DNA of 64,000 nucleotides from Latrodectus hesperus (GCA_037975125.1 JAJQOW010000015.1:2018303-2082302), one strand, 5' to 3'. Counted from the stretch's first letter, positions 26,516 through 39,689 are shown. The notes: a model not told the origin generated them from the letters alone. Numbers and translations are program-made.

Positions 26516-29500
26516 TTTTTCTTATACAGGTTACATTTGTTAGCAACAAAATGTACCAATATTATTTCATATGTAAGCAAAATGTTTTGTTTTACTTTTT
26601 TAATATGAAAATTTAAGAAAAATAGTATGATTTCAAAAATTTATTTGTTGGCTGATATTTGAATTAAATGTAACTGAATTGTATTTCATTCTTAAAAATT
26701 TATTGTAAATGTATGTTTTATGCACTGGTATAAGGATATTAAATAATAATGATTAAAAAGAATACTAGAAATTATTTAAATTTAAGCTTGTTATCAAATA
26801 ATTATATTTAATGACTGATTTTAAAAGAAGTTTTTATATACATCCTTAAAGTTTATATGGACAATAAAAGGAGTTATAGAAACAAACTCAAAATCTAAAA
26901 AATATTCTTCGTTATGCATGGTATTTCAATAATTAATGTAAATTTTTGTAAAGAATTTGATTACAGAAATTTTATTATAACTATAAACTCATTTAATGCT
27001 TTTGAAATTAATAATTTTTAATTATAAATATTATTTTTTCATATTTATTGCCATCGTCTTTCAAAAATATTGGTAAATGTTAAATGTCGGAACCTCTTGT
27101 AAAAATTATTTGTGAATCTTAGAAATCTATTTGAAGTTTCTAGAATTCTGTATAAACTCTGATTAACATGTCTGTATTTTGAATGTGTAAAATTAATCGC
27201 ATGTGCTTTTACAGGATATTTGCTATTACTTTAGTTGAAAGGAATTTATTTCTTACTGAAAATGTATTATTTCTAAATATTAACTTATTTTTGGTTTACT
27301 TTTAGATTATTTCTTGTTGGATCAAAGGAAGTGAATGATGAATTGCTGCATAATGTGTTTATAGAAATTGTGTTTCAATAACAATTATTGGAGACAGTAT
27401 TTTCATTCCATTTCTTACATGATAAAATAATAAAAGTAATATCTAAAAATGTTTGAAACTGTTTTTAAACTAAATTGAAGTGTCCATAAAAATGGGATTT
27501 GTGATTTCTGTTAATGCTTTTTATAACTAAAATATTCTGGCAAATTTTATAGTTATAAAATGATGGGTAAATTTTAATGATTCACAAAAACTCCTAATTA
27601 AAATTGTTGTTTCACAAAACTCATTTGCTATTTTACTAAAATCAAAATAAATGAAATTTTTTGGTATACTTAAATATATAAAATGACTTAATATCTTTAT
27701 GTACAATATGAATCTAGATTTGTGTTGAGAACTGGGAATTTAAATGAAGTTCAAATCTAATTTATGTGCTCTAATGTGCAAGAAAAATTACCATTGAGAA
27801 ACAAATGAACCAAAGCTTTTACTCTCTTAAAATATTTACTAATAATTTTTTCGTTTCAAATTAAAAGTGTACTGCCAATTATAATCAACCTTCAGAAACC
27901 TGTATGTGTTGCTAATAATTTTTGTAATAAGCTGTATGTTTTACTGTAAATGAAGAATAAAATCCTTAGCTTCCATGAAGTAAATACATTTCACTGGAAG
28001 AATTTTCTGGCCAAATAGATTTTTCAGTTATTTGATGATTAACCTAAGAATTGTTTGTGTTACATTCTTATATTTGTCAATTCATAAAGACATTTATTAA
28101 TATTCTTCTTATTTAAAAATATATGCAATATATTTATTTTAACGTAATATAGTAATTATAAGAGGAAAGAGTATTTAACAAATTAGTGCAAAAATTTGAA
28201 AAATCATGTGTTTTTGATAACTTTTAATCTTTACTATTTTAATATCACTGTATTGTCTTATTTTTTTTAAATTAGATTTTACCTTGCACACATCAATGAT
28301 TATTCTGTTTGCCAGTTGTCAATTGTGTATAGTTATTAAAAAACAGGAACTATAAGGCTTTACAGTTGAAATGTTTAATAAGTAATTATATCATATTAAT
28401 AAGTAATCATACAAATGATATAACTGAGTTCATTATTAGTTTTACAGTTAAAATATTATGTATATCATAAATATTTAGCTTTTGTTTTAAAATAAAGTAT
28501 GTTGTTTAATGTTATTTTATAAAATCTAAATTAAAAATAGCAAAAATGTTATTTAGCAAAACAATTTATGTATAAAATTTATTTCTAAGCATGCTGTAAT
28601 ACAAAATTCTCTAATGTATGCTTTATAAATATGCAATTAAATATAATTTAGTGTTTTGTTGGTAATAAAAATCCAGTTTTATGAGATATTGATTTAGCAA
28701 GGAGATAAAATTTAAGAAGTTTAGTTTATTGTTATTATACTTAACCAATAAATCAGCTTGTTTATAGCTGTTTCATGCTTCATATAAACAATCTGGTTTC
28801 TGGTGTATGTGTGCACGAGTGTTAAAGGAGAATCTTAAACACACATGTACACATACATAAAATTATAAAACATAGAATATATTCTTATAAAATTTTCTTG
28901 AATCAGATAATATGAAATAATGTACTATTCAGATATCAACTATGAACACAAAAATGGAAATTGTAAGTATTAATAATAAGTAATATGATTTAAGCAAATG
29001 TGCCTTTCATAGATTTTTACTATAATTTTATTAATTTCTCTTTTTATATTTTCTAGTATGAAAAGATTGGATAAGAGATTAAGAAGAGCAAAGTCACTTT
29101 ACTCATTAATAATAATATTTGATATTTGTTTTTCATTTTTTATGTACCTACAAAACTCTTTATAAATGACTATTTTAAAAAGTTTTATTGAAAAATCATT
29201 TTTTTTCTTTTAACTTTTTGTTCTTTGACAATCTATTGATTCTGAACTCAACTATTTGACTAGAAATATGTATAAGCTATGTCTAAATTGATTTCAATAA
29301 TAACAAGTCCTGCATTCATCTTTATTTTTTTAAAGAAAAAAGCCTATATTTTAAGATTTAAGTGAGAAATATATCAACCAATAAAAAAAATGTTTAAATA
29401 CAAATTAACAGCAAATTATGCTTGCAATTTCTTTGGTGAAAGTGTTAAGAAAAAGATGCAACTTTACAATTGAAACTAATATTTTGTCTTGCATTAAATA

Positions 29501-29795
29501 TCTGAAAATTTACTTATATATTTAGGAGTACTAATTATTAAAGTTTTGTAATATAAAAGTGTCTTTTATTTTTAAGAATAGAGGATAAAACCTTTTACAA
29601 ATGTGAATGAAAATAATATTTATATAGTATTTTTATTTTGTCTTTAAAATGTCTGTATTTTTCACTTTTTATTTTAATTTATTTTGAAATACTCATTTCC
29701 TTTATTGAAATTATATTTGATATGTTGTATCATTTCAGTAATTTTGTTGATTATTTCAAAGACTGCATAATAATTACTAATAATTTTTCTTCCAG

Positions 29796-30130
29796 GCTCA
29801 GAGGAAGACTTAGAATATGAAAGTGACATTCCTGTTAATGTCAACAAAATTTATTCCTATAAAGGACGATTATTCTGTTGTGTATGTAGTTATTCAACAA
29901 ATAATATGAGTCGAATTAAAGCACATTTGGTAGTCCATAGTGGAAAACGGCCTTTTGTTTGTGACATCTGCATGAAATGTTTTATTAGAAAAGGGGATCT
30001 GAAAGATCATTCCCTCACACACACAGATGAACGACCCTACTCTTGTTTGGTTTGTAAAAAAAAATTTCGTTACCGTAGTAGCTTGAAATATCATTCAAAA
30101 AAACACAAGACTGGAACTGATGGTGAATGA
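29796..30130 (+). CDS. Alternative 3'-terminal exon A, three C2H2 zinc fingers
   Basis: Probable last coding exon of a zinc-finger transcription factor; it would supply the nuclear DNA-binding end. A strong 3' splice site (ttttcttccag) ends at 29795. The first two exon bases complete a split codon (phase 1), then an acidic lead (SEEDLEYESD) runs into three fingers, each C-x2-C-x12-H-x3-H. Finger 1 is the atypical CSYST type. Fingers 2 and 3 are joined by HSGKRPF and HTDERPY linkers, close to the classic TGEKP linker. The only Met lies inside finger 1, so this is not a complete gene. The stop is at 30128-30130, with an AATAAA at 30243. It is the first of six exons of the same phase and orientation. 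The family analogy (lola, broad, mod(mdg4)) is inference; the zinc fingers are certain. Confidence 0.87.
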
Positions 30131-31501
30131 AAAAATTATTCACCTATTTAAAATACATTTAAAAAAGGTATTTAACTTATATGTTGTCACATTTAAATAT
30201 CTTAAATCACCACCACATAAAATTGCTTTGATGTTAACCATAAATAAAAAATGTAAGACTATTTAAGTATTAAATTAAAAGCTGTTTATAGCATATTCTG
30301 CTCTACATAACATGTAAATTTGTTGTTTATATTTAAATTCCAAACTTGAATCCACTGTATAAGCTTCTAAATTTCTTACAAAATATTTTGGAATAAAAGT
30401 CTATTTTTAATGTAATTAGAAATTTTCTGATTTCTTTATCAGTATTTTCAAATATTTTTTTCGCTTTAACTATGATTCTTTTCCTTTTAAAATTTATTTT
30501 CACAAATTATAAATTATTTTTAGCAGGATTTGTACATTATTCCAATCATGAAATATTAATAAAATTGAAATTTAAGGTTTTTCCTTTCAAAGCTCTTATT
30601 CATAAGCATTTGTAGCCTGCCAGCATTTTTAACTATTATATTTTAATAATTATTAGTTGTGATAATTTATCTTGAAATTTGTATTTAATTTCTTTTACTA
30701 ATGCTGTTTAACATGTAAAAAAGGACATGACTGTATTTGTTACTTTTACAAATTTTCTCTTACTCATGTGTATTTTTTATCAAATTTTTTCTAAATAATT
30801 GCTTGGATATCTAATTTTGAAAAATTAGTGTTTTTTAGAAAGTAGGATTGCGATTTTTAACCATGTATTATTTAAAGTAAGTTTTGACATAACTAACATG
30901 GACTTCTAGGGTTGACCTGGGTTAATGGATCATTAAGGAATTAAAGAATTGCTATGTGAGCATATCTTTAATTTTAATTGCTATGTGATTAGAGCTTTAT
31001 TTATTTAAAAAATAACTCCATAATTTGTTTTGAATTTAGCATTGTTTCAAACAAGTGCCTGCTGAAGAGAAAAATGGTCTATATATTTTAATAACTTTTT
31101 TTATGGCAGATATGTTTATTTATATTAAAAATAACAAAATATTCATCCCTGGAACTACATTTTTCAGATAGTTAAAAATATTCCAATCTTAAATTATTCA
31201 AATAATAAATTAATGTGTTCAAAATAAAAACTAGAGGAAATTATTGAAAAATTATTTCTGATCATAAGGCAATTTTAATATGTAAATTTGAATAATGTTT
31301 GTCAGTTATTAGTGTAGTGGCTAACTGGTGTAGCATTTTGATGTGGAAAATACTCTTTTCATATCATTTTTTAACTAAGGAAAAATGAATCAAAGTTTAA
31401 AACAATTTGACATATATTTAAAATTTTCAGTCTAATGTAGTTAATCTTGTTAAAAATCAAAGCTACACTGATTATAATTAAAAAGAAACTAATAAAGTAA
31501 T

Positions 31502-31502
<1 letters not shown>

Positions 31503-31579
<77 letters not shown>

Positions 31580-31580
31580 G
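31503..31580. repeat. (CT)n-(TA)n compound microsatellite
   Basis: CT to about 31534, then TA, ending in TGTATATG variants. Confidence 0.96.
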
Positions 31581-32014
31581 TATGTTTTTCACATTTAATA
31601 AAAGTAAATTAAAAAACTAATGCATACAATATGTTATGAATTGTTTTATTTGTAAGAATTTGAAAATTGATAAGAATTAAAAGTGGAAAAATTAGGCTAT
31701 TTCTAATACTTCTAAATATATCCAAATATTTGAGATATATTGATTTCTAATAAGCACTCTTTCATCTTATTTTCATGTTTCACATTTTTATACTCTTACT
31801 CACATTCTAAGCATCAAATTTAAGAGTTTAAATACATTCTTAATTCTAAAGCTATAATTGTCTTAATCAAATAAAATAAATGCTGCATTAAATTTAAATC
31901 AACCATTTGTAAGTATCAGAATTTCCTATATGAAATTTTTTTAAAAATTATGCTGGTTTCGTGTTTGGAACTCTTATTGATTTGCAATCAATTTTATATC
32001 TGTCCTAATTTAGT

Positions 32015-32195
32015 TGACCTGGCTGGCAAACCGTAAGTGTCCTAACCTTCTGTTCAACAATTCATGGTTTCAAGTCCCATGTTAGTCTTGGATTTTCATT
32101 GTGATTTTGAAATCCACATTAAACTGTAGGTTCCAGTCTAATTAAATCTTATGTAAAGGGGAAGGGAACCATTGAGTGCAAATAAATCAAACCTG
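32015..32195 (+). repeat. SINE family A, decayed
   Basis: Contains the pieces gctggcaaaccgtaag, ttcaacaattcatggtttca, gaaatccacattaaactgtag and an aaataaatcaaacc tail, in family order. It lies 270 bp before the piggyBac relic. Confidence 0.65.
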
Positions 32196-32589
32196 GTTGA
32201 ATAATCTTATGCAAAAATGATTTGAAGAATGACAAATGAGATTTCTTGCTTAGCATCATTACCTTTTATATTAGAAATCAAAAATTGAATGTAAGCTGAA
32301 AATAGTAGTTTGTGATTTCATATCCCATATTTCAAACTTAATTTTATAAAATTGAATGATGATCCTTACTATTCTTTTTTTAAACACTTTGAATTATTAT
32401 TGTGTAATTTTTGTTATTTTATAGTTTGTATTTTCATTAATCATTTAATATGTAAATGTTTAACCCTTTGATGGTTAGGAACTAGGGTTAGAAACGAGCA
32501 CTACTCGCGTAGTTAAAATTTCCCCCAATGCGCGTAAAATGGCACGAGTCTGATAAAGACTTTGTTCACAGTATATCAAGCTAAGAAGA

Positions 32590-34104
32590 CGATTCAAGCA
32601 ATGAGGAAAATTTTTCGAGTGTTCGACAGTGGTGTAAAATTGATTCAAGTTCTCACACTCCTAGCCGATTTAGTTTTACTGGTGATGTGGGAATGAAAGC
32701 TTGCGTGACAAATATTTTGGATCCACTAGAGTACTTCGAGCTGTTTTTTACTGATGCTGTAAATCATATTGTTACTGAAACCAACATTTTTGATACTGAT
32801 AATTTAAATAAATTCGAACTCATCATTGGAATGAAACTAATGCAAATGAATTGAGGGTATTTTTTGCAAGGAATGATTATGAAACCAACTGTAAGAATAT
32901 ATAGGTAAAAAAGAAAGTTAATTTAAACTCTTAGTTTTTCTAATCTCATTAGTTCGAGAAGGTTTGACCTCATTGTGCTATTTCTTCATTTTCATAGGAA
33001 TGAAAGCCCTAATTCTTCTCATTCTCAGCCAAAACTAAAAAAATATGGACCGATTTAAATTACTTACAGAAAACATTTTCTGAAGTTTATACACCTGAAC
33101 AAGACATGTATTGATGAAATTCTATTGCTGTATAAAGGTAGACTTTCTTGGACCCAATACTTACCACTTAAAGGGGCCCCAAATTCAGTATCAAAATGTT
33201 TGTTAAGTGAATCTCATAGTAGATACAGTATGGTCTATTATAATTTATGTCAGTAAAGGCACAGATATATCTGAAGAAAATAAAGAATGTTTGTTTTGTG
33301 TTCAGGTAGTTTTGATATTATCTAAGCTGCTATTAAACAAATTATACTGCCTTACTATGGATAATTACTATAACTCTCTCGTGTTAGGGGAAATGTTATT
33401 GAAAGCTAAAACTGATTTTTTTTTGGAACATTAAGACCTAACTGAAAAATCTATCGAAGGAATTAAAAACAGAAAAGGTTAAAAAGGGAGACTTACTTGC
33501 CTATCAAAGAGGTAAGATGATGATCATGTGATGGAGGGATAAAAAATATGTTTATTTTATAAGCTCAATTCAATCCTGAAATCATAAAAGTCCCAAAAAT
33601 GTAGAAATAGAGAAGCCTAAGATTGCTTTAGATTATAATATACTATTGGCGGAGTAGATCACATGGATTAGGAAATTCGATACTATTATGTAACTCGGTC
33701 TTGTCAAAGGAAATATTATTAGAAAATATTTCATTATTTATTGGGCATAGAGCAATTTTTAATGTTTTCCAGCTGTGAAAAAAAGGGAATAAGAATTAAA
33801 TTTGTAATTCAGAAATGAACTAGCTGAAAGAATTTTTTGAAAAATATCACACTCACAGACACTTGAAATCAAAACCTACTTCAGTTTCGAATACTTAAAG
33901 ATTGTCAGCACGCCACTTCCCTGATTATATTCCACCTACTGAAAAAAGAAGGTACCTACTAGAGGATGTGTAGTATGTTGCAGCAAAAATGATGCCAATG
34001 AAAAAAGAGTTTGCTGTGAAACACATATATATTGCAAAGATTGTAATGCCCCATTATGTGTAATTCCATGTTTTAAAGTATATCATACACAAAAAGATTT
34101 TTAG
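32590..34104 (+). pseudogene. piggyBac-like transposase pseudogene
   Basis: Pieces of the transposase can be read in order through several stops and shifts. First comes LDPLEYFELFFTDAVNHI (about 32720), then VYTPEQDMCIDEILLLYKGR with LSWTQYLPLK (about 33080-33170). In the family the DE here is the first catalytic acid and the following GRLSxxQY is conserved. Next is YCLTMDNYYNSL (about 33345), whose MDNYY holds the second acid. At the C-terminus (33970-34104) a Cys-rich domain is well kept: CVVCCSKNDANEK, HIYCKDCNAPLC and CFKVYHTQKDF. That matches the cross-brace zinc domain that binds the element ends. The sections between are degraded, so no full-length protein is possible. There is no sign of domestication. 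Confidence 0.82.
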
Positions 34105-34354
34105 GTAATTACTGTTTTTAAGTGCTTTATAAAGTTTTACATTAGTTGTATTTATTTAGTCCTTTCAATTAATAATTGTTAATTACATTTATAATTAACA
34201 CTTATTATTTATATAATTGATTATAATCATTCATAATTCATTATTTACTAATTATCATTTATTCATTACTTTGAAGTACTTCAAAATTGTTATTTATGTT
34301 TTACAAATACTTTAAGAATTTTTTAAAACGCGGAAGGTGACCTATCTATGGCAT

Positions 34355-34533
34355 CGCCGAGCTGGCAGCCGAATGGTTAGTGCTCTTGTTTTCGGTTCAA
34401 TGGTTCATGGGTTCGAATCCCACCTTGGGCATGGATGTTTGTAGTGGTTTGGAGTCCACTTTAAACTGCAGGTTCCGGTCTGATTAGCCCTTGTGTGCAA
34501 AAAATGACCGTTGAGCGACAAACAAATCAAATT
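34355..34533 (+). repeat. SINE family A, nested in the piggyBac relic
   Basis: Same head, B box and (acaa)-type tail as the copy at 20062. The target duplication TATCTATGGCAT lies at 34343-34354 and 34534-34545, inside the piggyBac element. The SINE therefore arrived after the transposon. Confidence 0.88.
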
Positions 34534-34677
34534 TATCTATGGCATGGCCAGAGAAGGGCGACATTTTCAGAAGACGGCGTGGAAAAACAGCTGTGAATTT
34601 GTACTACTGTTAACTCACAATACAGCGGGAATTAAGTAAACAAAAACTGCTCCTTTCCCTAACCATCAAAGGGTTAA

Positions 34678-36563
34678 TATAATTAATACCTTTGTAGAAA
34701 ATATATTACATAATAATACTGTGTATAATTTTGTCCCAAGATTTAACTTGTATTGTTTCTCATTTGTATTCTTAACTTCCAAGATTCAGATATTTTAATT
34801 GGTAGCCATTAATGTTATGAATTTTTAATCTTTTGTCTATTTTATATACAATATGTGTTACATTTTTTTTTCAAGTATAAATATTGTTTATACCAAACTT
34901 TTGAACTAAAATGTTTTATGAATTATTTTGTATAAAAAATGTACTTTAATTTCTCATAATTTTATTTCTAAGGTGTATAATTATTTTCTTTTAAAAATTC
35001 TTTTATTAATGTTTTAATTTTTTATCAGTGTATTAATATGTGTAATTTCCCATAAACTCATTATAAGTCTTCTGTAAATTTTTCCATTTTATGATTTCTT
35101 GTGAAGTATGCTAACATATTTTGTATGCACTTGTGACATTATAAAGAATTCTTTAAGTACTTTCCTGTGCATTTTAATCCCTTACCCCTGTAAGTATTTA
35201 AAATATTCTGTTATCTGTGTTAAAACATGTTCCATTAAAATGTAAAACTAATATATCAAAGAAAAATATTGAATATCTTAAATTGTATATATATTTATCA
35301 ATCAAATTTTTCTTTTCTTAACATATTATGAATATGTGTTACAATGCCTTAAAGATATAATAATACATAAATTGTATTCTTATTTTTATTTTGTTTTATT
35401 TAATAAGTGAAATTTTTACCAGAGTCCTAATTTTACTTAAAGATGATATGTAATACATAAATTGTATTCTTATTATTTTTATTTTGTTTAATAAGTGAAG
35501 TTTTTACCTGAGTCCTAATTAATTTTACTGAAATTATACAACTATGTTAAACCTATGGGAATGTTGCTTATTAAAAAAAGTAATTTATAAACAAAAATGT
35601 TGAGGCAATGTATCTGCATTTTTGTAAAATGTTAACCTTTTGAATAAATGTAATTCAAATTTTATTGAATAATAAAGTATTTAAACATTAACATTACTTG
35701 CAAAAGAATTTGAAGATAAAATTTTACAAATTTAGGAAACATATGTTAACAAAAATGGGAGAAATATCCTTAGAACTTTCACTAATATGTATATATAATC
35801 AGTCTATATGTAATTTAAAACGTTCACAACAAAACTAACAATTTCTACTTTCTTTCAAACTAATAATTAAAGAATGTAATTTTTAAATATGATTGTGAAC
35901 AGAAGATTTATTTAACTGAAACATAGTATTGAGGCTTCTTTTTGCAAATTCATAGAGAGAGAAAATAGTTCTTAAAATTGAAATTTGTTAAATAAAGTTT
36001 TGGATCTGAAAACTAAATTTTTTCACTAAACTGTGTTCTCTGTATTAATAAAATACTTTTAGGAAAAAATTATTTAGTATATACTATATGAGAAACATAT
36101 TCAAAATGAAATTCATACTTAAAAAACATTTCTTACTTTCAGATCAAAACATATATAAAATCAAACTTATTTTCTTCTTCAAAGCTACATTTTTAAAAAC
36201 ATTTTTTTTTCAGTGTAAGAAAGCATTGCACTATTGTTTTTCCAAAAAACAACCTTATTTTGCTAGCTAATCATCTCTTTATTTTGTAGATTAGAACTAT
36301 GTCACTTTCCTTTTGTTTGATACCTGAAAAGTCCTTTTTTAAACTTTTTCATTATGTTCTCAATCATTTAATAATTCAATATTTTTTTATATAACGATAT
36401 ATACAAATTATATCCAAATCCACAAAGAGCATTGGTGAATAGTTTGAAGATTTTCAAGTTATATGTAAAAGTGTTTATATTATTAATTTTTAAGTTTATT
36501 TTGAAAATTAGTCTAGCAATGTGATTGATTGGACGTGTTATTAATGAGATATGTTTTATTTAG
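34678..36563. other. AT-rich DNA before exon B
   Basis: Only the 90-bp tandem duplication stands out. The 60-codon frame at 36088 looks like chance. Confidence 0.65.
35362..35540 (+). repeat. Tandem duplication of about 90 bp
   Basis: Two consecutive copies share taatacataaattgtattct, tttaataagtgaa and agtcctaatt, with small length differences in the T-rich part. Non-coding. Confidence 0.75.
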
Positions 36564-36850
36564 GTTGGAGTGAAATTAGTGCTGTTTCACATACAACAAA
36601 CTTTCGATTTGCTTGCTCAAGATGCTCTTACTACACAGTGTTCCAGGGGGATTATGAAAAGCATGTGAAAAATCACTTAATGTACAGGCCTTTCAAATGT
36701 GAAAAATGTGGGAAGAGTTTCACAAAGAAACATAGATTAGTGTCGCACATAAGGTGCCACACCGGAGAACGACCTTATGTTTGTGAACAATGCAGCAAAT
36801 CTTTTACTCGCAAGGATTCTTTACAAATGCATTTAAAACTTCATCAGTAG
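36564..36850 (+). CDS. Alternative 3'-terminal exon B, three C2H2 zinc fingers
   Basis: Second zinc-finger exon of the array. The 3' splice site tgttttatttag ends at 36563. The first two exon bases close a phase-1 codon, followed by WSEISAVSH and three C-x2-C-x12-H-x3-H fingers. Finger 1 has the CSYYT signature shared, in variant form, by the first finger of every exon here. The link from finger 1 to finger 2 is HLMYRPF, and finger 2 to finger 3 is the near-canonical HTGERPY. Fingers 2 and 3 carry the KSFT-K/R repeat typical of DNA-binding fingers. The apparent ATG at 36551 lies in the intron, upstream of the splice site, and should not be taken as the start. The exon stops two residues after the last finger. 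The nearest clear AATAAA is about 350 bp downstream. Confidence 0.87.
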
Positions 36851-37618
36851 ACAGTGTGCATGTAATCCTTGATGTTTATAAGTAAAGTAACAAAGCATTT
36901 CTAGAACATATATATCTATAACAATGTAAATGAATCCAGTCTTTATTTACACTGTTTTAATCCAATTTTGGCCAAAGGGCGGTAAACACCACTTCAAGAA
37001 ATATTTATTTTTAAAGGATTAAAACACATCTATAAAATATTATTTACTTTTAATATAAACTCTTTCTAATGCTTAGAAAAAATATGCTAGTCTTTTTAAC
37101 TTGAAAGTTATTGACAAATTTTGACATTTTGAAAATGTATATTTATTTTACTTGAGATTCATCGTCCTTATAATGTATTAAAATTTAAAGTTCTGTAAAT
37201 AGAATAAATATTTTAAAAAATTTCTTAAAAACTTCAAAAAATTATTTATATTTAGTTGTATTTTCTGGCATCATTTGCTGACTGCATTCAAAATAAGCTA
37301 CTAAAAATCTACTTTTTATACAAAATTTTATTGCAAATTGTTATTTCTTTTAAATTTAAGTATTAATTGGCATCACACATTTATTATCAGTGTAGTATTA
37401 TAGTAAATTCATGGAAGTTCTAATAAAAAATATATTACAAATAATATATCCTAAAGATCATCCATCATTCACAGTTCTACCTAAAGAAATAGACTGATGG
37501 AATCAAACGTACCATAAGTGAACATCAAACAAAAGCCTGTAGATTATGTAAAATGTACAAACACCACATGATTTATTTGTACTATAAATGTCATATTTAT
37601 TTGCAAGCAAGAATTTTT

Positions 37619-37767
37619 AGTGCTCAAGCGGTATTCAACGGTTCGTAGGCTCAAGTCCCACCTTGCACTTGGATTTGTTATTGGTTCAAAATCCACTTAA
37701 ACTGTAGGTCCTGGTCAAATTAGTCCTCATATGCAAAAAATGACCATTGGGTATCAAATGTACCAAA
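37619..37767 (+). repeat. SINE family A, 5'-shortened and decayed
   Basis: The head is degraded, but ggttcgtaggctcaagtccc, aaaatccacttaaactgtag and aaaaaatgaccattggg follow the family order. Confidence 0.62.
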
Positions 37768-38481
37768 TTGTTTTCTCTCAATGTTCCAAAATTTTCTATA
37801 TATATAAATATAAAAATTCAGCAATAATACAATTATTCAACCAATTGATATGACCAGTGGTGTGTATATGTACCTTTTAATTTTAAAATATTTTTCATAC
37901 ACAAAACTTTGTGTCTTAGTGAAAATTATTTAACCATATTATAATGGAAATAGTACAGTGTTTTATGAAATTTCTATCCCTTGCCTAAAATTGGTTAATT
38001 AATAAAAAATTGTAATTAATAATAAGTGTTTAATTTCCATTTTTTTTTTATTATTTTCAAGTTCATAACTTTAGAATTCAGTAACTTTATATGAAGTGCT
38101 ACTTTATCCAAATACTGCATAATATGTTTAACATTGTCAAGAACTTAAAATTTTTGTGTATAATATTTATGTAAAAAGTTTTGTAAAACTTTTACCACAA
38201 TTTTCTTTTATTTATGTGCATTAGCAAGATAATATATAAATGCATATATTCATGTCTACTTGGATTTTCCTTCAATCATGTGTACAATTTTTATGTTGTA
38301 ATGATAAAAACATACAAAAGCCATTGTATTCTGTATTAGTTGAATTTTGGCTGATTGATCTCTGAAATTGGAGAACTGGTATATTTTCTTCGGTAACATA
38401 AAAGTTTTTTGATTAAGAAATGCTTTGAGTTCGTAACTTAGATTTTAACTAATTTTCTTGTTCATGTATTATTAAATTATT

Positions 38482-38541
38482 CATGAAATTTATGATTTTT
38501 ATAAATGCTATGATGCATTTTTAAAAATCATAAATTTCATG
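38482..38541. repeat. Imperfect ~27-bp inverted repeat
   Basis: Arms catgaaatttatgatttttat... and ...aaaaatcataaatttcatg pair with a few mismatches around a short loop (tatga). It lies about 170 bp upstream of the phase-1 splice-site candidate at 38709. Confidence 0.6.
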
Positions 38542-38708
38542 CAGTTATGTTATATGTTTAATGTAACATAGCAAATTCATTTTTATTTAAAATGAGTATA
38601 TTGTATCATTTTTTGTTTTAACCCCTGCTCTTTTCATAATCGATTTGTTTATAAATTATGAAAGCAATTATTTTCTTATTCTTTTCTCTCTTATTTTTGG
38701 TTTTTCAG

Positions 38709-38923
38709 GTAATGTTTATTATGTATTAAGTTTTTATAATGAATATTCCATTGCTCTAAATTTTATTGAGTTAGTATACTATAAAATACTCTCAAGTAAT
38801 AGTATAAATTCATTTTCCAAATTAATCGTAAAACATCTAATTTTAACTTTTTGTTATTTCTTAACAAATAAATGTAATAAAAATGAAAATACATACTGTG
38901 CACATAAATCTTTTAAGAATTAG
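38709..38923 (+). other. Phase-1 open segment after a strong 3' splice site; possible recursive splice site
   Basis: A T-rich tract ending in ttggtttttcag (38697-38708) is followed at once by gtaatg. Read in the same phase 1 as the zinc-finger exons, the sequence stays open for 70 codons to a stop at 38921-38923. The predicted peptide is rich in Tyr, Phe, Leu, Ile and Asn and has no finger motif. It could be chance in AT-rich DNA, a decayed exon of the array, or a zero-length recursive splice site (AG|GTAA). No function can be assigned. Confidence 0.3.
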
Positions 38924-39046
38924 GTTATATTATGTAATACCTTCAACAAAAGTAGGTGATTTGTAAGGTGTTTCATAAATTGCATATAAATGTGGTTAAT
39001 AATACTATTTAAAATATTTTTAAAAATTTCTCTTACAATTATTTTT

Positions 39047-39226
39047 GCCGAGCTGGCAGCCGAATGGTTAGCACTCTTGCCTTTGGTTCAACAGTTTGTG
39101 GGTTCGAATCCCACCTTGGGCATGGATGTTTGTAGTGGTTTGGAATCCACTTTAAACCGTAGATCCCGGTCTTATTAGCCCTTGTGTGCAAAAAATAACC
39201 GCAGAGTTACAAACAAACAAACTTAT
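39047..39226 (+). repeat. SINE family A, near-intact copy
   Basis: Head, B box (ggttcgaatcccacc) and tail match the copy at 20062. The target duplication AATTATTTTT is at 39037-39046 and 39227-39236. It lies between zinc-finger exons B and C. Confidence 0.86.
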
Positions 39227-39689
39227 AATTATTTTTCTAAACATTTTTTAGATTGTCTTTTTAATGACCTGTAGAATCTGGAAAACCATGCAAATGTTGA
39301 CTTTTGTGTTGTTCAGAAAAAAAGAATATTCTAATTTTGTTGAGTTTAAATAATCTTCTCATCAATTTCAAAATTGTATTGATGAGAAATTTTATCCTAT
39401 TAAAGATAGAATGGATGCATTTTATTTTAACTAACTGTCAAATAGATAAAGTTATTGTTGTTTTTGGAAAGAAGTTAATTTGTTTTTTTCTACACTCACA
39501 TGATCAAACATTTGTTGATTGTAGGTTTTCTATAAACAAAAATTTGATGATAGAGAAATTTAAATAATCAGTTTGGGCTAAGTGTATCATTGATTATCCT
39601 TTCCAAAACATAGGTGCCAACAATATAATAATTAGCAGAGATCTACTTAGTTTTATTGCTAGTATGGGTAAAAGTATAAATTATATTTA

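Larger units (their letters stand above)
22936..29795. other. Long AT-rich intron-like DNA before exon A
   Basis: Holds one SINE B, a partial dispersed repeat and a short TA tract, but no convincing exon. The acceptor-like site at 27306 is followed by a short open run (FLVGSKEVNDELL...) in phase 2, unlike the array, and was not called. Confidence 0.6.
30131..32459. other. AT-rich DNA between exon A and the piggyBac relic
   Basis: Contains the likely poly(A) signal of exon A at 30243, a CT/TA microsatellite and a decayed SINE; otherwise nothing seen. Confidence 0.65.
32464..34673 (+). mobile_element. piggyBac-type DNA transposon relic with both ends
   Basis: The left end CCCTTTGATGGTTAGG (32464-32479) has its exact inverse CCTAACCATCAAAGGG at the right end. 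Each end abuts TTAA (32460-32463 and 34674-34677), the target duplication diagnostic of piggyBac. The interior holds a broken piggyBac transposase. A SINE of about 180 bp sits between the end of the transposase and the right terminus. The element lies between zinc-finger exons A and B in the same orientation as the exons. Confidence 0.9.

Noticed and set aside
27306..27383. Possible small exon after gtttacttttag
   Set aside because: Open only in phase 2, unlike all zinc-finger exons, and only 24 codons long.
29894..30094. Minus-strand open frame opposite exon A
   Set aside because: Shadow of the zinc-finger coding strand, without motifs of its own.
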